DNA of 64,000 bases, taken from NCBI GenBank assembly GCA_964511425.1, contig CAZEFI010000001.1, positions 124,001 through 188,000 of the forward strand. Reading direction: 5' to 3'. The position numbers and the translations under genes are program-made. Source of the DNA: Bin55 sp964511425. GTDB taxonomy: Bacteria; Pseudomonadota; Gammaproteobacteria; Pseudomonadales; Azotimanducaceae. The notes beneath the pieces are model-generated. The model was not told the DNA's origin and did no database searches. It saw only the letters and a list, made by a program, of their open reading frames with translations. Of the stretch, positions 18,258-27,851 are shown in pieces (position 1 is the stretch's first letter; the number at the start of each line of letters is the position of its first letter).

Positions 18258-18383
18258 ATAAGGATAGGAATTCTTCAATCCAGCTCATTTTATGATCCGA
18301 ACGAGTGGAAAAATATCGTGCTCCTTTCTAGAATCCAACAAATCTGATCAAAATATCTTCTTTATTCAAAGCATTGTCTATTT

Positions 18384-19382
18384 ATGGTAGCTAGGTTCCC
18401 TCATATTCGGATGAGACGTAATCGATCAGATGCCTTTATTCGCCAACTAATACGCGAACACGAGCTAACGGTTAACGACCTCATTTATCCAATTTTTGTG
18501 ACTGAAGGTAAAGCTCAGCGCCAAAAAATTACATCCATGCCTGGAATTGAACGATTGAGTCTAGATGAATTAGCGCGAGACTTAACGGACCTTGCAAATT
18601 GGAATATTCCAGCAATAGCTCTGTTCCCTTGCGTGGACGACTCCCTGAAAGATTCCAAAGGGATTGAAGCAACTAATCCGGATGGCTTAATCCCTAGAGC
18701 TGTCGCTACCGCGAAGTCTTGTGCACCGAATATCGGTGTGATCACAGACGCGGCGTTGGATCCCTATACCACTCACGGTCATGACGGAGTGTTGGATGAA
18801 AATGGTTATGTTCTCAATGATGAAACAATCGAAATTCTTATCGAACAATCACTAGTCTGTTCGGCAGCAGGAGCCGACATAATCGCCCCTTCCGACATGA
18901 TGGATGGCAGAATTCGTGCGATTCGCGACGCACTCGAAAGGAACTCTTTGACAAACACCAAAATCTTAGCTTATGCAGCGAAGTATGCTTCGGCATTCTA
19001 CGGTCCATTTCGGGACGCAGTTGGATCTTCTGCAAACCTTGGTTCCCGTAGTAAAGTCCACTATCAGATGGACCCCGCGAACAGCAACGAAGCATTACGA
19101 GAAGTCGCACTCGATATTGAAGAAGGTGCCGATATGGTTATGGTCAAACCCGGAATGCCTTATCTGGACGTGCTACACCGAATAAAACGTAAATTTGGCA
19201 TGCCCACATTCGCATACCAAGTGAGTGGCGAGTACAGCATGCTTATGGCTGCAATTCATCAAAACTGGTTAAATGAAAAAGCAGTGTACGAAAGTATGCT
19301 GTGTTTCAAACGCGCCGGGGCGGATGGCATTCTTACTTATTTCGGAAAACACCTCGCGGAACTACTTCACCGAAATAAATGA
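18384..19382 (+). CDS. hemB: Porphobilinogen synthase (delta-aminolevulinic acid dehydratase)
   Basis: Condenses two 5-aminolevulinate molecules to porphobilinogen in haem synthesis. The length of 332 aa is standard. The two Schiff-base lysines lie in LAYAAKYASAFYGPF and MVMVKPGMPYLD. The metal region reads DAALDPYTTHGHDG, with Asp/Ala instead of the DxCxC cysteines of zinc enzymes, pointing to the Mg-dependent class (as in Pseudomonas). It is followed by hemC and hemD on the same strand (36-bp gap, then a 4-bp overlap), probably one transcript. Confidence 0.97.
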   Translation: MVARFPHIRMRRNRSDAFIRQLIREHELTVNDLIYPIFVTEGKAQRQKITSMPGIERLSLDELARDLTDLANWNIPAIALFPCVDDSLKDSKGIEATNPDGLIPRAVATAKSCAPNIGVITDAALDPYTTHGHDGVLDENGYVLNDETIEILIEQSLVCSAAGADIIAPSDMMDGRIRAIRDALERNSLTNTKILAYAAKYASAFYGPFRDAVGSSANLGSRSKVHYQMDPANSNEALREVALDIEEGADMVMVKPGMPYLDVLHRIKRKFGMPTFAYQVSGEYSMLMAAIHQNWLNEKAVYESMLCFKRAGADGILTYFGKHLAELLHRNK

Positions 19383-19418
19383 ATCGAAGTCAGTAATACC
19401 TCTGATACTCGGCATGAC

Positions 19419-20327
19419 ATGAAAGTAACGCCAATGTTGCGAATCGCTACTCGTACGAGCAAACTCGCAAGAGTTCAAGCAAAATCGTTCGGTGACGCAC
19501 TCCAACGACACTCTCCTAATCAAACGATCGAATATGTTCCTGTCTCCACCGCTGGAGATCGCTCTGCATCACAAGGGAATCTTCCGCCTGCAAGTAAAGA
19601 TGATTTTGTGAGCGAAATTGAAACTGCATTGCTTGATAATGAAGCTGATTTGGCGATTCACAGTCTGAAAGATGTACCGACCAATGTCCCCAGCGAGCTT
19701 ACTATCCGTACGGTATTACCGCGTGAAGATCCGCGTGATGTGTTGGTAGGAGCCGACAACTTGTTTTGCTTAGAACCTGACGCCAAAATAGGCACCTCAA
19801 GCCCTCGACGACATGCGTTGTTGAAATACCACTCTAAGTTTAACAATGTCACTCCAGTGCGCGGAAATGTTGATACCCGCCTACACAAACTTGACAATGA
19901 AGAATATGATGCAATACTTCTAGCCGCTGCTGGACTACATCGAATACGGTTACAACACAGGATTGGTGCTTATCTCGATCCTTCGTGCTACATACCGGCG
20001 CCATGCCAAGGTACTCTGGCCGCAGAATATAGAACCGATGATTCGTATGTTTCTTCGTTAGTCACCAGTGTACAACATTCGAGAGTAGAGGCGGCCGCCC
20101 TTTGTGAGCGTTCAATCGTACGTTCTTTACAAGCTGACTGCAACGCAGCTTTAGGAGTCTATTGTGAAGACTTACGCAAAGACTACAAAGTCCACGCGAT
20201 CGCCTTAAATGCTACTGGAACCGAAGTACTCCAACTTAGAATGAGAGACGACGACCCGCACCGTCTTGCAGGGAATGTAGCGAATGATCTCCTCGCCTTG
20301 GGAGTCGAAGCTCTGCTACATTCGTGA
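19419..20327 (+). CDS. hemC: Porphobilinogen deaminase (hydroxymethylbilane synthase)
   Basis: Polymerises four porphobilinogens into hydroxymethylbilane. Conserved motifs are IATRTSKLARVQA, HSLKDVPT, IGTSSPRRHALL, RGNVDTRL and PAPCQGTLA. The dipyrromethane cofactor Cys lies in LQADCNAALGVY. The length is 302 aa, about normal. ATG 19419 is used, but a second in-frame ATG at 19434 sits closer to the conserved N-terminus. It overlaps hemD by 4 bp (GTGA). Confidence 0.96.
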   Translation: MKVTPMLRIATRTSKLARVQAKSFGDALQRHSPNQTIEYVPVSTAGDRSASQGNLPPASKDDFVSEIETALLDNEADLAIHSLKDVPTNVPSELTIRTVLPREDPRDVLVGADNLFCLEPDAKIGTSSPRRHALLKYHSKFNNVTPVRGNVDTRLHKLDNEEYDAILLAAAGLHRIRLQHRIGAYLDPSCYIPAPCQGTLAAEYRTDDSYVSSLVTSVQHSRVEAAALCERSIVRSLQADCNAALGVYCEDLRKDYKVHAIALNATGTEVLQLRMRDDDPHRLAGNVANDLLALGVEALLHS

Positions 20328-21007
20328 CTAAGAAAGTCTGGATCACTCGTACTGAACCAAGTGCGAGTCGACTTGCAACAACGCTACAACAATCAGGCTA
20401 CGATCCCTTAGTCGCACCCGTGATGGAAATCATCCCAGTAGGTTCCTCGTTACCATCAAGCGACAATGACATCTGGGTGTTTGTATCTTCTCATGCTGTC
20501 CACCAGGTGTCAAAGCTTCCATGGGACAAAACGAAAACGACTATTGCGGTCGGTCCTACCACTGCAGCGCAATTAAAACCATTGGGTATAAGTCCACTGG
20601 TACCTTCGCAACATTCTTCTGAGGGAATGTACGAGCTAATTCGTTCAAGATTTGCTCTCGATCTTCGAATCACTATCGTCGCGGGTCGTAGCGGTCGGAA
20701 AGATCTTATCAATTGGTTAGACTCTGATGGATATTGCTGTAATGAATGGATCGTATATGATCGGAAATCTACCGACTTTCAGATAGGTGATGAGCATGTG
20801 GACGCAATCGTCATCACGAGTGCGTTTGCTTTGTCGAACGTTCGGAAACAATACTCGAGCGAAAGTTTTGTATCGATTCCTATAGTCGTTCCGTCTCCGC
20901 GCTACGCCGAGTTAGCGAAATCGATGCAATTTCATGATGTACGAATAGCGGATGGTCCGACCGATACCGCTACTCTCGATGCGTTGAACGCTACATTCGT
21001 CCGTTAA
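20324..21007 (+). CDS. hemD: Uroporphyrinogen-III synthase
   Basis: Cyclises hydroxymethylbilane to uroporphyrinogen III. HemD is poorly conserved; recognition rests on the N-terminal VWITRTEPSASRLATTL, VFVSSHAVHQV, AVGPTTAAQL, the interdomain GRSGRKDLI and VITSAFAL, plus position directly after hemC. Its 227 aa are slightly short. The GTG start overlaps the hemC TGA. No hemX or hemY follows, unlike the enteric hemCDXY operon; the next 198 bp hold no gene and rho lies convergent. Confidence 0.92.
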   Translation: MTKKVWITRTEPSASRLATTLQQSGYDPLVAPVMEIIPVGSSLPSSDNDIWVFVSSHAVHQVSKLPWDKTKTTIAVGPTTAAQLKPLGISPLVPSQHSSEGMYELIRSRFALDLRITIVAGRSGRKDLINWLDSDGYCCNEWIVYDRKSTDFQIGDEHVDAIVITSAFALSNVRKQYSSESFVSIPIVVPSPRYAELAKSMQFHDVRIADGPTDTATLDALNATFVR

Positions 21008-21205
21008 GCGGATAGCTCTCTTCGACAATTTCGCAATCGTATCTCGCGCCGCCGCTTTTGACAGGAATGTTTTGTGTAAATCTTCCGGATTGCAGTGTTG
21101 AGAGCCGCTCTGGTTACTTCTTCGTCTTCCACGACGCTAAGACTAACACTTTTATTTTTGCTCACTTCGATGGCTGCAATCTTGGGCTCAGAAAACTTGG
21201 TTGTA

Positions 21206-22588
21206 CTACAGCGGGGAATTTTTGATTGCGTCAGCCGATTTCATAGAGTTGAAGAACTCTACGTTCGTCCTCGACTTCTTTAAGTGATCAATAAGAAACT
21301 CAATGGCATCAATATCTTCCATTTCGTGCAAAAACTTTCGGAGAATCCAAACTCTTTGAAGTTCTTCCTCGGACATCAGCTTTTCTTCTCGGCGAGTTGC
21401 CGACCGTCGAATATTGATGGCTGGGTATATTCTCTTCTCCGCAATATGGCGTTCTAAATGAATCTCCTGATTCCCCGTGCCTTTGAATTCTTCATAAATC
21501 ACCTCATCCATGCGCGAACCAGTGTCAACGAGGGCTGTTGCGATAATCGATAGACTACCACCTTCAATGAAATTTCTCGCACCACCAAAGAATCGCTTTG
21601 GTTGGCTTAACGCGTTAGAATCCACACCACCCGTGAGGAGCTTACCGCTTGAAGGCACCGTATTGTTGTAGGCTCGTGCAAGACGTGTGATGGAATCTAA
21701 CAAAATCACGACATCGTGCTTGCACTCTACTAATCGTTTTGCTTTCTCAATGACCATTTCCGACACTTGAACGTGTCGGGTAGCAGGTTCATCGAACGTG
21801 CTCGCGACGACTTCACCTTTTACAAGCCGTTGCATTTCAGTTACCTCTTCCGGTCGTTCGTCAATAAGAAGAACGATCAAAATCACGTCGGGATAGTTTG
21901 AGGTTATTGCTTGTGCGATAGACTGAAGTAAAAGCGTCTTACCTGCTTTGGGTGGCGAGACGATTAATGCACGTTGTCCTTTACCAACCGGTGCGACCAG
22001 ATCAATAATGCGACCCGAGAGATCTTCCGTGCTTCCGTTCCCACGTTCCAAAGTGTAGCGCTCTTCTGGAAACGTCGGAGTAAGGTTTTCAAACAGCACG
22101 TCGCGCTGTTTTTTCTTGTTCTCCGTCGGACGGTTGTTGACTTCATTGATCTTTAATAACGCAAAATAGCGTTCCCCGTTCTTCGGTGCTCTTACTTTTC
22201 CAGAAATACTATCACCGGTACGTAGGTTGAATCGGCGAATTTGAGTTTGGGATACGTAAATGTCGTCAGGACCAGCTAAATAACTTGCATACGGCGACCT
22301 CAGAAATCCAAAACCATCGCTAAGAATTTCCAAAGTTCCGTCACCGTAAACTTCAATCCCACTTTGAAACTGTTTTCGCAGAATCTGTGTAATGATGTCC
22401 TGTTTGCGCGCTCGGCCAATGTTTTCGATGCCGATCCCTTCCGCTAACTCAACCAATTCGGGGGTTGGGCATCGCTTTAAGTCCGAAAGATGAATTCGTT
22501 CAGTTGGCTGTGGCGGAGGATCGTTCGTGGGATTAGAATTGCCGTGGTGGCGAGGGTGAGAAGTAGGTAGGTGTTCTCTCATAATCAA
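21206..22588 (-). CDS. rho: Transcription termination factor Rho
   Basis: Hexameric RNA-dependent ATPase that terminates transcription. At 460 aa it is about 40 residues longer than E. coli Rho, with a Pro/His/Asn-rich N-terminal extension before the Rho-N domain (LSDLKRCPTPELVELAEGIG). The RNA-binding domain has DGFGFLRSPYASYLAGPDDI. The Walker A motif is SPPKAGKT and Walker B is VVILLDSITRLARAYN. The Q-loop and R-loop regions and the C-terminal GTGNQEIHLERHIAEKR are intact. It lies downstream of trxA on the same strand, as in many gammaproteobacteria. Confidence 0.98.
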   Translation of the reverse strand: MIMREHLPTSHPRHHGNSNPTNDPPPQPTERIHLSDLKRCPTPELVELAEGIGIENIGRARKQDIITQILRKQFQSGIEVYGDGTLEILSDGFGFLRSPYASYLAGPDDIYVSQTQIRRFNLRTGDSISGKVRAPKNGERYFALLKINEVNNRPTENKKKQRDVLFENLTPTFPEERYTLERGNGSTEDLSGRIIDLVAPVGKGQRALIVSPPKAGKTLLLQSIAQAITSNYPDVILIVLLIDERPEEVTEMQRLVKGEVVASTFDEPATRHVQVSEMVIEKAKRLVECKHDVVILLDSITRLARAYNNTVPSSGKLLTGGVDSNALSQPKRFFGGARNFIEGGSLSIIATALVDTGSRMDEVIYEEFKGTGNQEIHLERHIAEKRIYPAINIRRSATRREEKLMSEEELQRVWILRKFLHEMEDIDAIEFLIDHLKKSRTNVEFFNSMKSADAIKNSPL

Positions 22589-22894
22589 GCGAAATTAGCC
22601 GTGCTCGTGCGACAAACGGTCATCAAAGGATCCTTGGCTTGCTTTAGAGTCACTGTAAGTTAATGGGAAAATGGTTGTTAAAGTCTGTGGGGAAGTAAGA
22701 AGTTGCCTCGTGGAATTCAGGCACCACCATCAGAAAATGATGTGTGGGAAGAAGTGATGGGGATTTCGTGGATCTGGAATCGCGAAATCTTACATAATGA
22801 TTTTACTCAATGATACGCAAAAATCATGAACAAACAGTGCAAATCCAAATTAATCCAATGTCGTTTCCTAGCACGACGTAAGAACTTGACTAGA
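22589..22894 (-). other. trxA-rho intergenic region and rho leader
   Basis: 306 bp between the trxA stop and the rho start with no credible ORF. It probably holds the rho promoter and leader; enteric rho is known to be autoregulated through its leader. A weak hairpin (TGCCT at 22704-22708 with AGGCA at 22719-22723) is the only structure noted. No confident -35/-10 pair was found. Confidence 0.4.
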
Positions 22895-23221
22895 TTAAAT
22901 GTTACTGTCAAGAAACGCTTCAAGTTGAGATTTGGACAAAGCACCAACCTTGGTTGCTTCAACCTGGCCATCGCGAATGATCATTAGGGTAGGTACCCCG
23001 CGCACTCCGTATTTTGCAGTAGTACTTCTACTTTCGTCGATGTCGAGTTTGCATATCTTAACTTTGTCGGCGTACTTTTCCGCGACTTCGTCGAGAATCG
23101 GGGCAATCATTTTGCAAGGACCGCACCATTCCGCAAAATAATCCACTAGAACCGGAACGCTGGATTGCAGAACCTCGGTTTCCCAAGTCTCATCATTAAC
23201 GTGTTGTATATTGTTACTCAT
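22895..23221 (-). CDS. trxA: Thioredoxin
   Basis: Dithiol oxidoreductase that reduces cytoplasmic disulfides, including those formed by MsrA. It has 108 aa with the active site EWCGPCK (Cys33, Cys36), the structural LVDYFAEW strand and the cis-Pro motif GVPTLM. The TTG at 23224 precedes ATG 23221, which has a GGAGC ribosome binding site 7 nt upstream, so ATG is preferred. It is divergent from lptM. Confidence 0.98.
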   Translation of the reverse strand: MSNNIQHVNDETWETEVLQSSVPVLVDYFAEWCGPCKMIAPILDEVAEKYADKVKICKLDIDESRSTTAKYGVRGVPTLMIIRDGQVEATKVGALSKSQLEAFLDSNI

Positions 23222-23328
23222 CAAAAGCTCCTATGACTAGCCGGTATTTTAGACAAGCCACATTGCGTCGACATGAACTTTATCCTAAATTTCAAAGTTG
23301 CCAAGTGGAGTATCGTCAATGTCGCACG

Positions 23329-23496
23329 ATGTACTTCGTGGCACTGGTGACGCGCGTGTTTACGACGTGCTTTATTCGCTGTATCGCGACGTTTGTTTTC
23401 GTTCTCTGTTTAGGTTTGAGCAGCTGCGGTATGAAAGGACCGCTTGAACTCCCTCCTGAGGAATCCCCGGACTCTCGTGCCGCTATCGCGGACTAA
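23329..23496 (+). CDS. lptM: Small lipoprotein LptM (YifL-like)
   Basis: 55-aa lipoprotein with a hydrophobic signal (TFVFVLCLGLSSC) and the diagnostic mature start CGMKGPLELPP. LptM-type proteins help assemble the LptD/LptE LPS translocon at the outer membrane. The frame is open from 23233, but ATG 23329 places the signal peptide correctly and leaves about 100 bp for divergent promoters with trxA. The C-terminus overlaps lysA. The lptM-dapF neighbourhood is conserved in gammaproteobacteria. Confidence 0.87.
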   Translation: MYFVALVTRVFTTCFIRCIATFVFVLCLGLSSCGMKGPLELPPEESPDSRAAIAD

Positions 23497-24724
23497 CGGG
23501 ATACTGCACTTTGACGGTGTCGCAATCTCTGCGCTCGGCGCGATAACCGGAACCCCTGTGTATGTGTATTCGTGGAACAGGATTGCTCAGAACGTCGATC
23601 ACATCACCAACCAACTTGCCGGTATACGCCATCAAATTCATTATGCCGTAAAAGCTAACTCGAACCTCTGTTTACTACGCCGACTCAATCAGTTGGACAT
23701 AGGGTTTGACGTCGTATCCATAGGTGAGCTAGAGCGGGTCCTACGTGTTGGCGGAGATCCAAACAAAGTCATGTTTTCTGGGGTCGGTAAAACCACAGAA
23801 GAACTAGCGTTCGCGCTGAAGGTTGGGATTGGTAGCATTAATATTGAAAGTGTTGGTGAACTTCACCGTGTGATAACACTTGCAAAGCGCTTACAAGTAC
23901 GAGCAAACGTAATGTTTCGGATAAATCCAAACGTCGACGCGACTACCCATCCGTATTTGGCTACCGCATTGGAATCTAGTAAGTTTGGAATGGCATCCGA
24001 TGAAGTAATTGAGCTAATTGCATCAATTCGGACGATTGAAGAGCTCAATGTCATTGGCTTATCTTTTCATCTCGGTTCACAGATTTCTGCTGTTACTCAT
24101 TTTGAAGCGGCCCTCACTCAACTAATATGCTGTGCAGACGTACTTGAAGATGCAGGTGTTCCCGTCAAAGTGTTCAACATAGGAGGAGGATTTGCGACGT
24201 GCTACAAAGACGAACCGCGATTCTCTTTCGCAGAACTTGCTGATATGCTTCGAGATTTATTGCATGGTCGTGAAGTTGAAGTCCGTATCGAACCTGGTCG
24301 AACCATCGTTGCTGATTCTGGTATTCTCATCACCCGATTAGAGTATTTGAAACGAGCTTACCGCTCAAAGGGTCAAAACTTTGCGGTGGTTGATGCCGCG
24401 ATGAATGATCTAATTCGTCCGGCACTTTACAACTCATGGCACCATATCGCATCTTCAAGTTCCCGCAAAAATTCGTTAGGTGAATGGGACATTGTCGGCC
24501 CGATATGTGAATCGAGTGATGTTTTGGGTCGCAACCGGTCTCTCGCCTTAGCAGAAGACGATTTACTAGTCATTGAAGATGTGGGCGCTTACGGCTTTGC
24601 GCTAAGTTCCAACTACAACAGTCGAATGCGATCAGCAGAACTGCTGATTACACCTGACGATGTGCAAGTGATTCGCCGCCGCGAGTCAATGGCGGATCTT
24701 CTAAGTTTAGAAGAAATGTCATGA
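23477..24724 (+). CDS. lysA: Diaminopimelate decarboxylase
   Basis: PLP enzyme for the last step of lysine synthesis, meso-DAP to L-lysine. The PLP Lys lies in IHYAVKANSN. Further motifs are GVGKT, the phosphate-binding glycines FNIGGGF, RIEPGRTIVADSG and the active-site Cys in GPICESSDVLG. Length is about 415 aa. The start is ambiguous: GTG 23477 overlaps lptM by 20 bp, and TTG 23444 would overlap by 53 bp. It overlaps dapF by ATGA, pairing the two enzymes that consume and produce meso-DAP. Confidence 0.95.
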   Translation: MPLSRTNGILHFDGVAISALGAITGTPVYVYSWNRIAQNVDHITNQLAGIRHQIHYAVKANSNLCLLRRLNQLDIGFDVVSIGELERVLRVGGDPNKVMFSGVGKTTEELAFALKVGIGSINIESVGELHRVITLAKRLQVRANVMFRINPNVDATTHPYLATALESSKFGMASDEVIELIASIRTIEELNVIGLSFHLGSQISAVTHFEAALTQLICCADVLEDAGVPVKVFNIGGGFATCYKDEPRFSFAELADMLRDLLHGREVEVRIEPGRTIVADSGILITRLEYLKRAYRSKGQNFAVVDAAMNDLIRPALYNSWHHIASSSSRKNSLGEWDIVGPICESSDVLGRNRSLALAEDDLLVIEDVGAYGFALSSNYNSRMRSAELLITPDDVQVIRRRESMADLLSLEEMS

Positions 24725-25587
24725 GCTACTTTGATCAGGCTTTGGTTTTTACCAAAATGCACGTTAACGGAAACGACTTTCTCGTGGTGAATGAGTTATT
24801 GCGAGAATACTCCCTCAAGCCTAACACAATTCGGAAATTAGGAGATCGTCGGAAAGGTGTGGGATTCGACCAACTACTACTTATAAGAAAACCTGAAAAC
24901 TTCGACAATGATGTCGCAGTTGAGTTCTACAACAGCAATGGGAGCATTACAGGACAGTGCGGAAATGGATGTGCCGCAGTTACCGCTTTTTTGCACAAGC
25001 ACCAACTAGTTACAAAGCCTACGATCCATTTGGAGCGATCCCACCAAATAACCGAGTGCACGCTCTCTAACTTCAGCGAGAAAGATTGCTACATGATCGA
25101 TGTAAATCTTGGTGTACCCTGCTTGTACCCCGACGACATCCCGTTCCTCGTGAAAGAACAGCAGGTCCAATACCAACTCAATGTTCCTGGTCAAGAATCA
25201 CCTCTGTTGCTGTCCGTCCTCTCCATGGGGAACCCCCATGCGGTGATGGTGGTACCTAATGTTGATCAGGCACCACTGCGTGAACTTGGTACCAAGATTC
25301 AACAGCACGATGCGTTCCCGGAGTCGACCAACGTAGAAGTACTGGAAATTCAGGACGAAAGCAACGGCAAACTCCGTGTTCTTGAACGCGGTGTCGGTGA
25401 AACTCAAGCTTGTGGGACTGGTGCCGCCGCCGCGATGGTTGCAGGCCGACTTCTCAGGCAATTCACTACAAGAGTAGAAATAGTCATGCCGGGGGGATCG
25501 AGTTATGTCGAGTGGGAAGGGCCTTCTAGTTCTGTAATTTTGCAGTGTAAACCTACATTCGTTTATACTGGAACGTGGAACTATTGA
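24721..25587 (+). CDS. dapF: Diaminopimelate epimerase
   Basis: PLP-independent epimerase converting LL-DAP to meso-DAP for lysine and peptidoglycan. The N-terminus FTKMHVNGNDFLVV matches the family. The first catalytic Cys is Cys80 in GQCGNGCAAV, the second in GETQACGTGAA. The usual CGNGxRC reads CGNGCAA, so the conserved Arg is Ala, while both catalytic Cys remain. Length 288 aa. ATGA overlap with lysA upstream. Confidence 0.95.
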   Translation: MSYFDQALVFTKMHVNGNDFLVVNELLREYSLKPNTIRKLGDRRKGVGFDQLLLIRKPENFDNDVAVEFYNSNGSITGQCGNGCAAVTAFLHKHQLVTKPTIHLERSHQITECTLSNFSEKDCYMIDVNLGVPCLYPDDIPFLVKEQQVQYQLNVPGQESPLLLSVLSMGNPHAVMVVPNVDQAPLRELGTKIQQHDAFPESTNVEVLEIQDESNGKLRVLERGVGETQACGTGAAAAMVAGRLLRQFTTRVEIVMPGGSSYVEWEGPSSSVILQCKPTFVYTGTWNY

Positions 25588-25676
25588 AATTTCTGCTAGC
25601 CGTTGCAATATGAGCACTAACAAGTATCATTAACAGGTTAGAGTTCACTAAAACCATAGAATTTCGAGAACATGTT

Positions 25677-26222
25677 ATGTCCACCGTAATTGCCCATCGT
25701 CTTTCCGCTCTTGAAGACAGCAACTCCGAAATCAAACAACAACTTGAACTTTTACTGGAGATTGGTCGTCGGAACGAAGAAAAATTTCTTTGGCTCAAAT
25801 CTTTTATCCTCAAGCTCTTTGAAGTCCAAGGATTCGCACAGCTCGACCAAGTGATTTTTCATCAGCTAATTGATTTCACGCACGTAAACCACGTAACGCT
25901 ATTCTTGAAAGAACTAAACCATCAAGGTGAACTCTTACACATCAAAGAGGTGAGATATCCTGATCGAATTCATCCGAGATTGTTTGATTTAGAAAAGACG
26001 CAGTGTGAAACTTCTCGTGAAGAAGAGTACTACAATCTATTTGAAGTGTCAGTCAACGAACCTCCATCAGTTGCATTAGTACCACTTCATTATCGATCGT
26101 ACCTTGGCACGCTCGCAATTGGCTCCATAGACCATGCGAAGTTTAATGTGGATGTCGATACGCTCTTCCTTGATTTTCTTGGCGAGGTCATCGCTCGTGT
26201 CATCGTCCGACTCCAACATTGA
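25677..26222 (+). CDS. DUF484 family protein
   Basis: 181-aa protein of the DUF484 family, recognised from its GAF-like sequence (ALVPLHYRSYLGTLAIGS, then DFLGEVIARVI) and its conserved position between dapF and xerC, the place of yigA in E. coli. An N-terminal amphipathic helix (LEDSNSEIKQQLELLLEIGR) may form a coiled coil. The molecular role is unknown. Its end overlaps the proposed xerC start by 26 bp. Confidence 0.9.
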   Translation: MSTVIAHRLSALEDSNSEIKQQLELLLEIGRRNEEKFLWLKSFILKLFEVQGFAQLDQVIFHQLIDFTHVNHVTLFLKELNHQGELLHIKEVRYPDRIHPRLFDLEKTQCETSREEEYYNLFEVSVNEPPSVALVPLHYRSYLGTLAIGSIDHAKFNVDVDTLFLDFLGEVIARVIVRLQH

Positions 26223-27144
26223 GACGAATCCAATTGGTTCTCACAGTAGAAACGATGAGTATGTAGAAGAGTTTCTCACACATTTAAAGGTTGAACGGCG
26301 GCTCTCTATTCGCACAGTTACGACTTACGAGAACACGCTCCGACGATTTGTTCGAACTAATGCTCCACCCGACCTCAAGAAAACTACTGTCTTCGATATT
26401 CGGGACCATATCAGTTCGTTACGAAGCAAAAACTTAGCTCCAGCATCCATCCGTAATTCACTGTCCTGTTTACGGACATTCTTTGAATTTCAACTACGTC
26501 ATCGGCGAATGGATTTCAACCCCGCAAAGTCGGTTCGCGGTCCAAAATTGGCAAAGAAGATCCCGACAGTGCTCGACGTCGATGTGACTACCCAACTTGC
26601 AACTGCCGAAACACGCAACGAACCAAAGCAATTACGTAACCGCGCCATCATTGAACTACTGTACTCCAGCGGACTTAGACTCTCAGAACTTGTAAATCTC
26701 AATATTTCGGACATTGATTTTCGTGCTCACATGGTTCACGTTTTAGGAAAAGGCAATAAAACAAGAACGGTTCCCGTCGGAAGGCATGCGATCGCCGCAA
26801 TTAAAACGTGGCTCGGTTGTCGAGAAAACATTGACCCGAACGCACCCCTTTTTACTGGTCGAAAAAACCAAAGAATTTCTGCTCGTACCGTTCAAGTCAT
26901 TTGCAAGAAACTAGGGATTAAAGTACTCGGATCGAATGCTGTTCACCCGCATCTGTTGCGCCATTGTTTCGCGAGCCACGTTCTAGAAAGCAGTGGAGAT
27001 TTGCGTGCTGTGCAAGAACTTCTAGGACATGAAGACATCGGTACTACGGCAATATACACACACGTAGACTTCCAACAATTAGCTAAGGTATACGACCAAA
27101 GCCATCCAAGAGCAAAACGAAGTTCACACGACCCAGTCGAATGA
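26197..27144 (+). CDS. xerC: Tyrosine recombinase XerC
   Basis: Site-specific recombinase that with XerD resolves chromosome dimers at dif. An N-terminal SAM-like core-binding domain (VEEFLTHLKVERRLS) precedes the catalytic domain. Catalytic residues are visible as Arg in SSGLRLSELVNL, Lys in GKGNKTRTVPVG, His-x-x-Arg in HPHLLRHCFASH, His in LGHEDIGTTAIYTHV and Tyr in the same block. The frame is open from 26134; GTG 26197 is chosen because GCGAGG sits 9 nt upstream and the product (315 aa) matches XerC length. It overlaps yigB by ATGA. Confidence 0.95.
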   Translation: MSSSDSNIETNPIGSHSRNDEYVEEFLTHLKVERRLSIRTVTTYENTLRRFVRTNAPPDLKKTTVFDIRDHISSLRSKNLAPASIRNSLSCLRTFFEFQLRHRRMDFNPAKSVRGPKLAKKIPTVLDVDVTTQLATAETRNEPKQLRNRAIIELLYSSGLRLSELVNLNISDIDFRAHMVHVLGKGNKTRTVPVGRHAIAAIKTWLGCRENIDPNAPLFTGRKNQRISARTVQVICKKLGIKVLGSNAVHPHLLRHCFASHVLESSGDLRAVQELLGHEDIGTTAIYTHVDFQQLAKVYDQSHPRAKRSSHDPVE

Positions 27145-27839
27145 TACGGCTTATTACGTTTGACCTTGACGAGACTTTATGGGGAGGTACTGAGGTTGTA
27201 CGACGAGCCGAAACCGAAATGATCAATTGGGTCGCTGCCAAGGTTCCGGACTTCCGTACCGGTTACCAAACGCGCGCCGCAGATATTCGAACAGCTACGC
27301 TCGCTAAACGACCGCGAATACACTACGACTTCAACAAGATTCGGCTCGCGGTTGTTGAAGAAATTCTCAAAGAATGCGGTCTCGAACCGCACGACGCGTG
27401 TGAGATTGCGAGTGCGGCTCTATGCATCTTCCACGGGCACCGAAACCAATTACAAATTACGCAAGACGCAGTCGCGCTGCTTCGTCAGTTACACAAACAA
27501 TATTTACTCGCCTCTGTTTCCAACGGCACATCAGAAGTATTTCGCTCACCGCTAAAAGAATTCTTTGAACTGTCCGTGTATGCACGCAACATGGGGACGC
27601 GCAAACCAGACCCAGCGATGTTTGAGGTAGTGTTGTCGCACACCAAAACGCTACCCGATCAGGCGATACATATTGGAGATCACCCAATTGAAGATTTAGC
27701 AGTTGCTAAACAGCTTGGGATGCACGCCATACAGTTTTTCACGGGCGAACACGCACTCTCACCACAAGCCGACCGAGTAGTCAGTCAACTTGCCGATGTG
27801 CCTGCAGCCGTGCAAGCTATCGAAGAGTTGGAAGCTTAA
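27141..27839 (+). CDS. yigB: HAD-superfamily hydrolase (YigB-like)
   Basis: HAD phosphatase of 232 aa with motif I FDLDETLWG, motif II SVSNGTS, motif III Lys in GTRKPDPAMF and motif IV HIGDHPIEDLAVA. In E. coli YigB acts on FMN and other small phosphates and sits directly after xerC, as here. The start overlaps the xerC stop (ATGA). It ends 12 bp from the convergent envelope operon. Confidence 0.92.
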   Translation: MIRLITFDLDETLWGGTEVVRRAETEMINWVAAKVPDFRTGYQTRAADIRTATLAKRPRIHYDFNKIRLAVVEEILKECGLEPHDACEIASAALCIFHGHRNQLQITQDAVALLRQLHKQYLLASVSNGTSEVFRSPLKEFFELSVYARNMGTRKPDPAMFEVVLSHTKTLPDQAIHIGDHPIEDLAVAKQLGMHAIQFFTGEHALSPQADRVVSQLADVPAAVQAIEELEA

Positions 27840-27851
27840 ACCCTAATTTCG

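Noticed and set aside
21095..21283. 62-aa ORF between hemD and rho
   Set aside because: Runs antisense into the rho 3' end and has no recognisable motif.
26134..26196. Upstream ATG starts for xerC at 26134-26152
   Set aside because: They would extend deep into the DUF484 gene and add residues not seen in XerC; GTG 26197 has a ribosome binding site.
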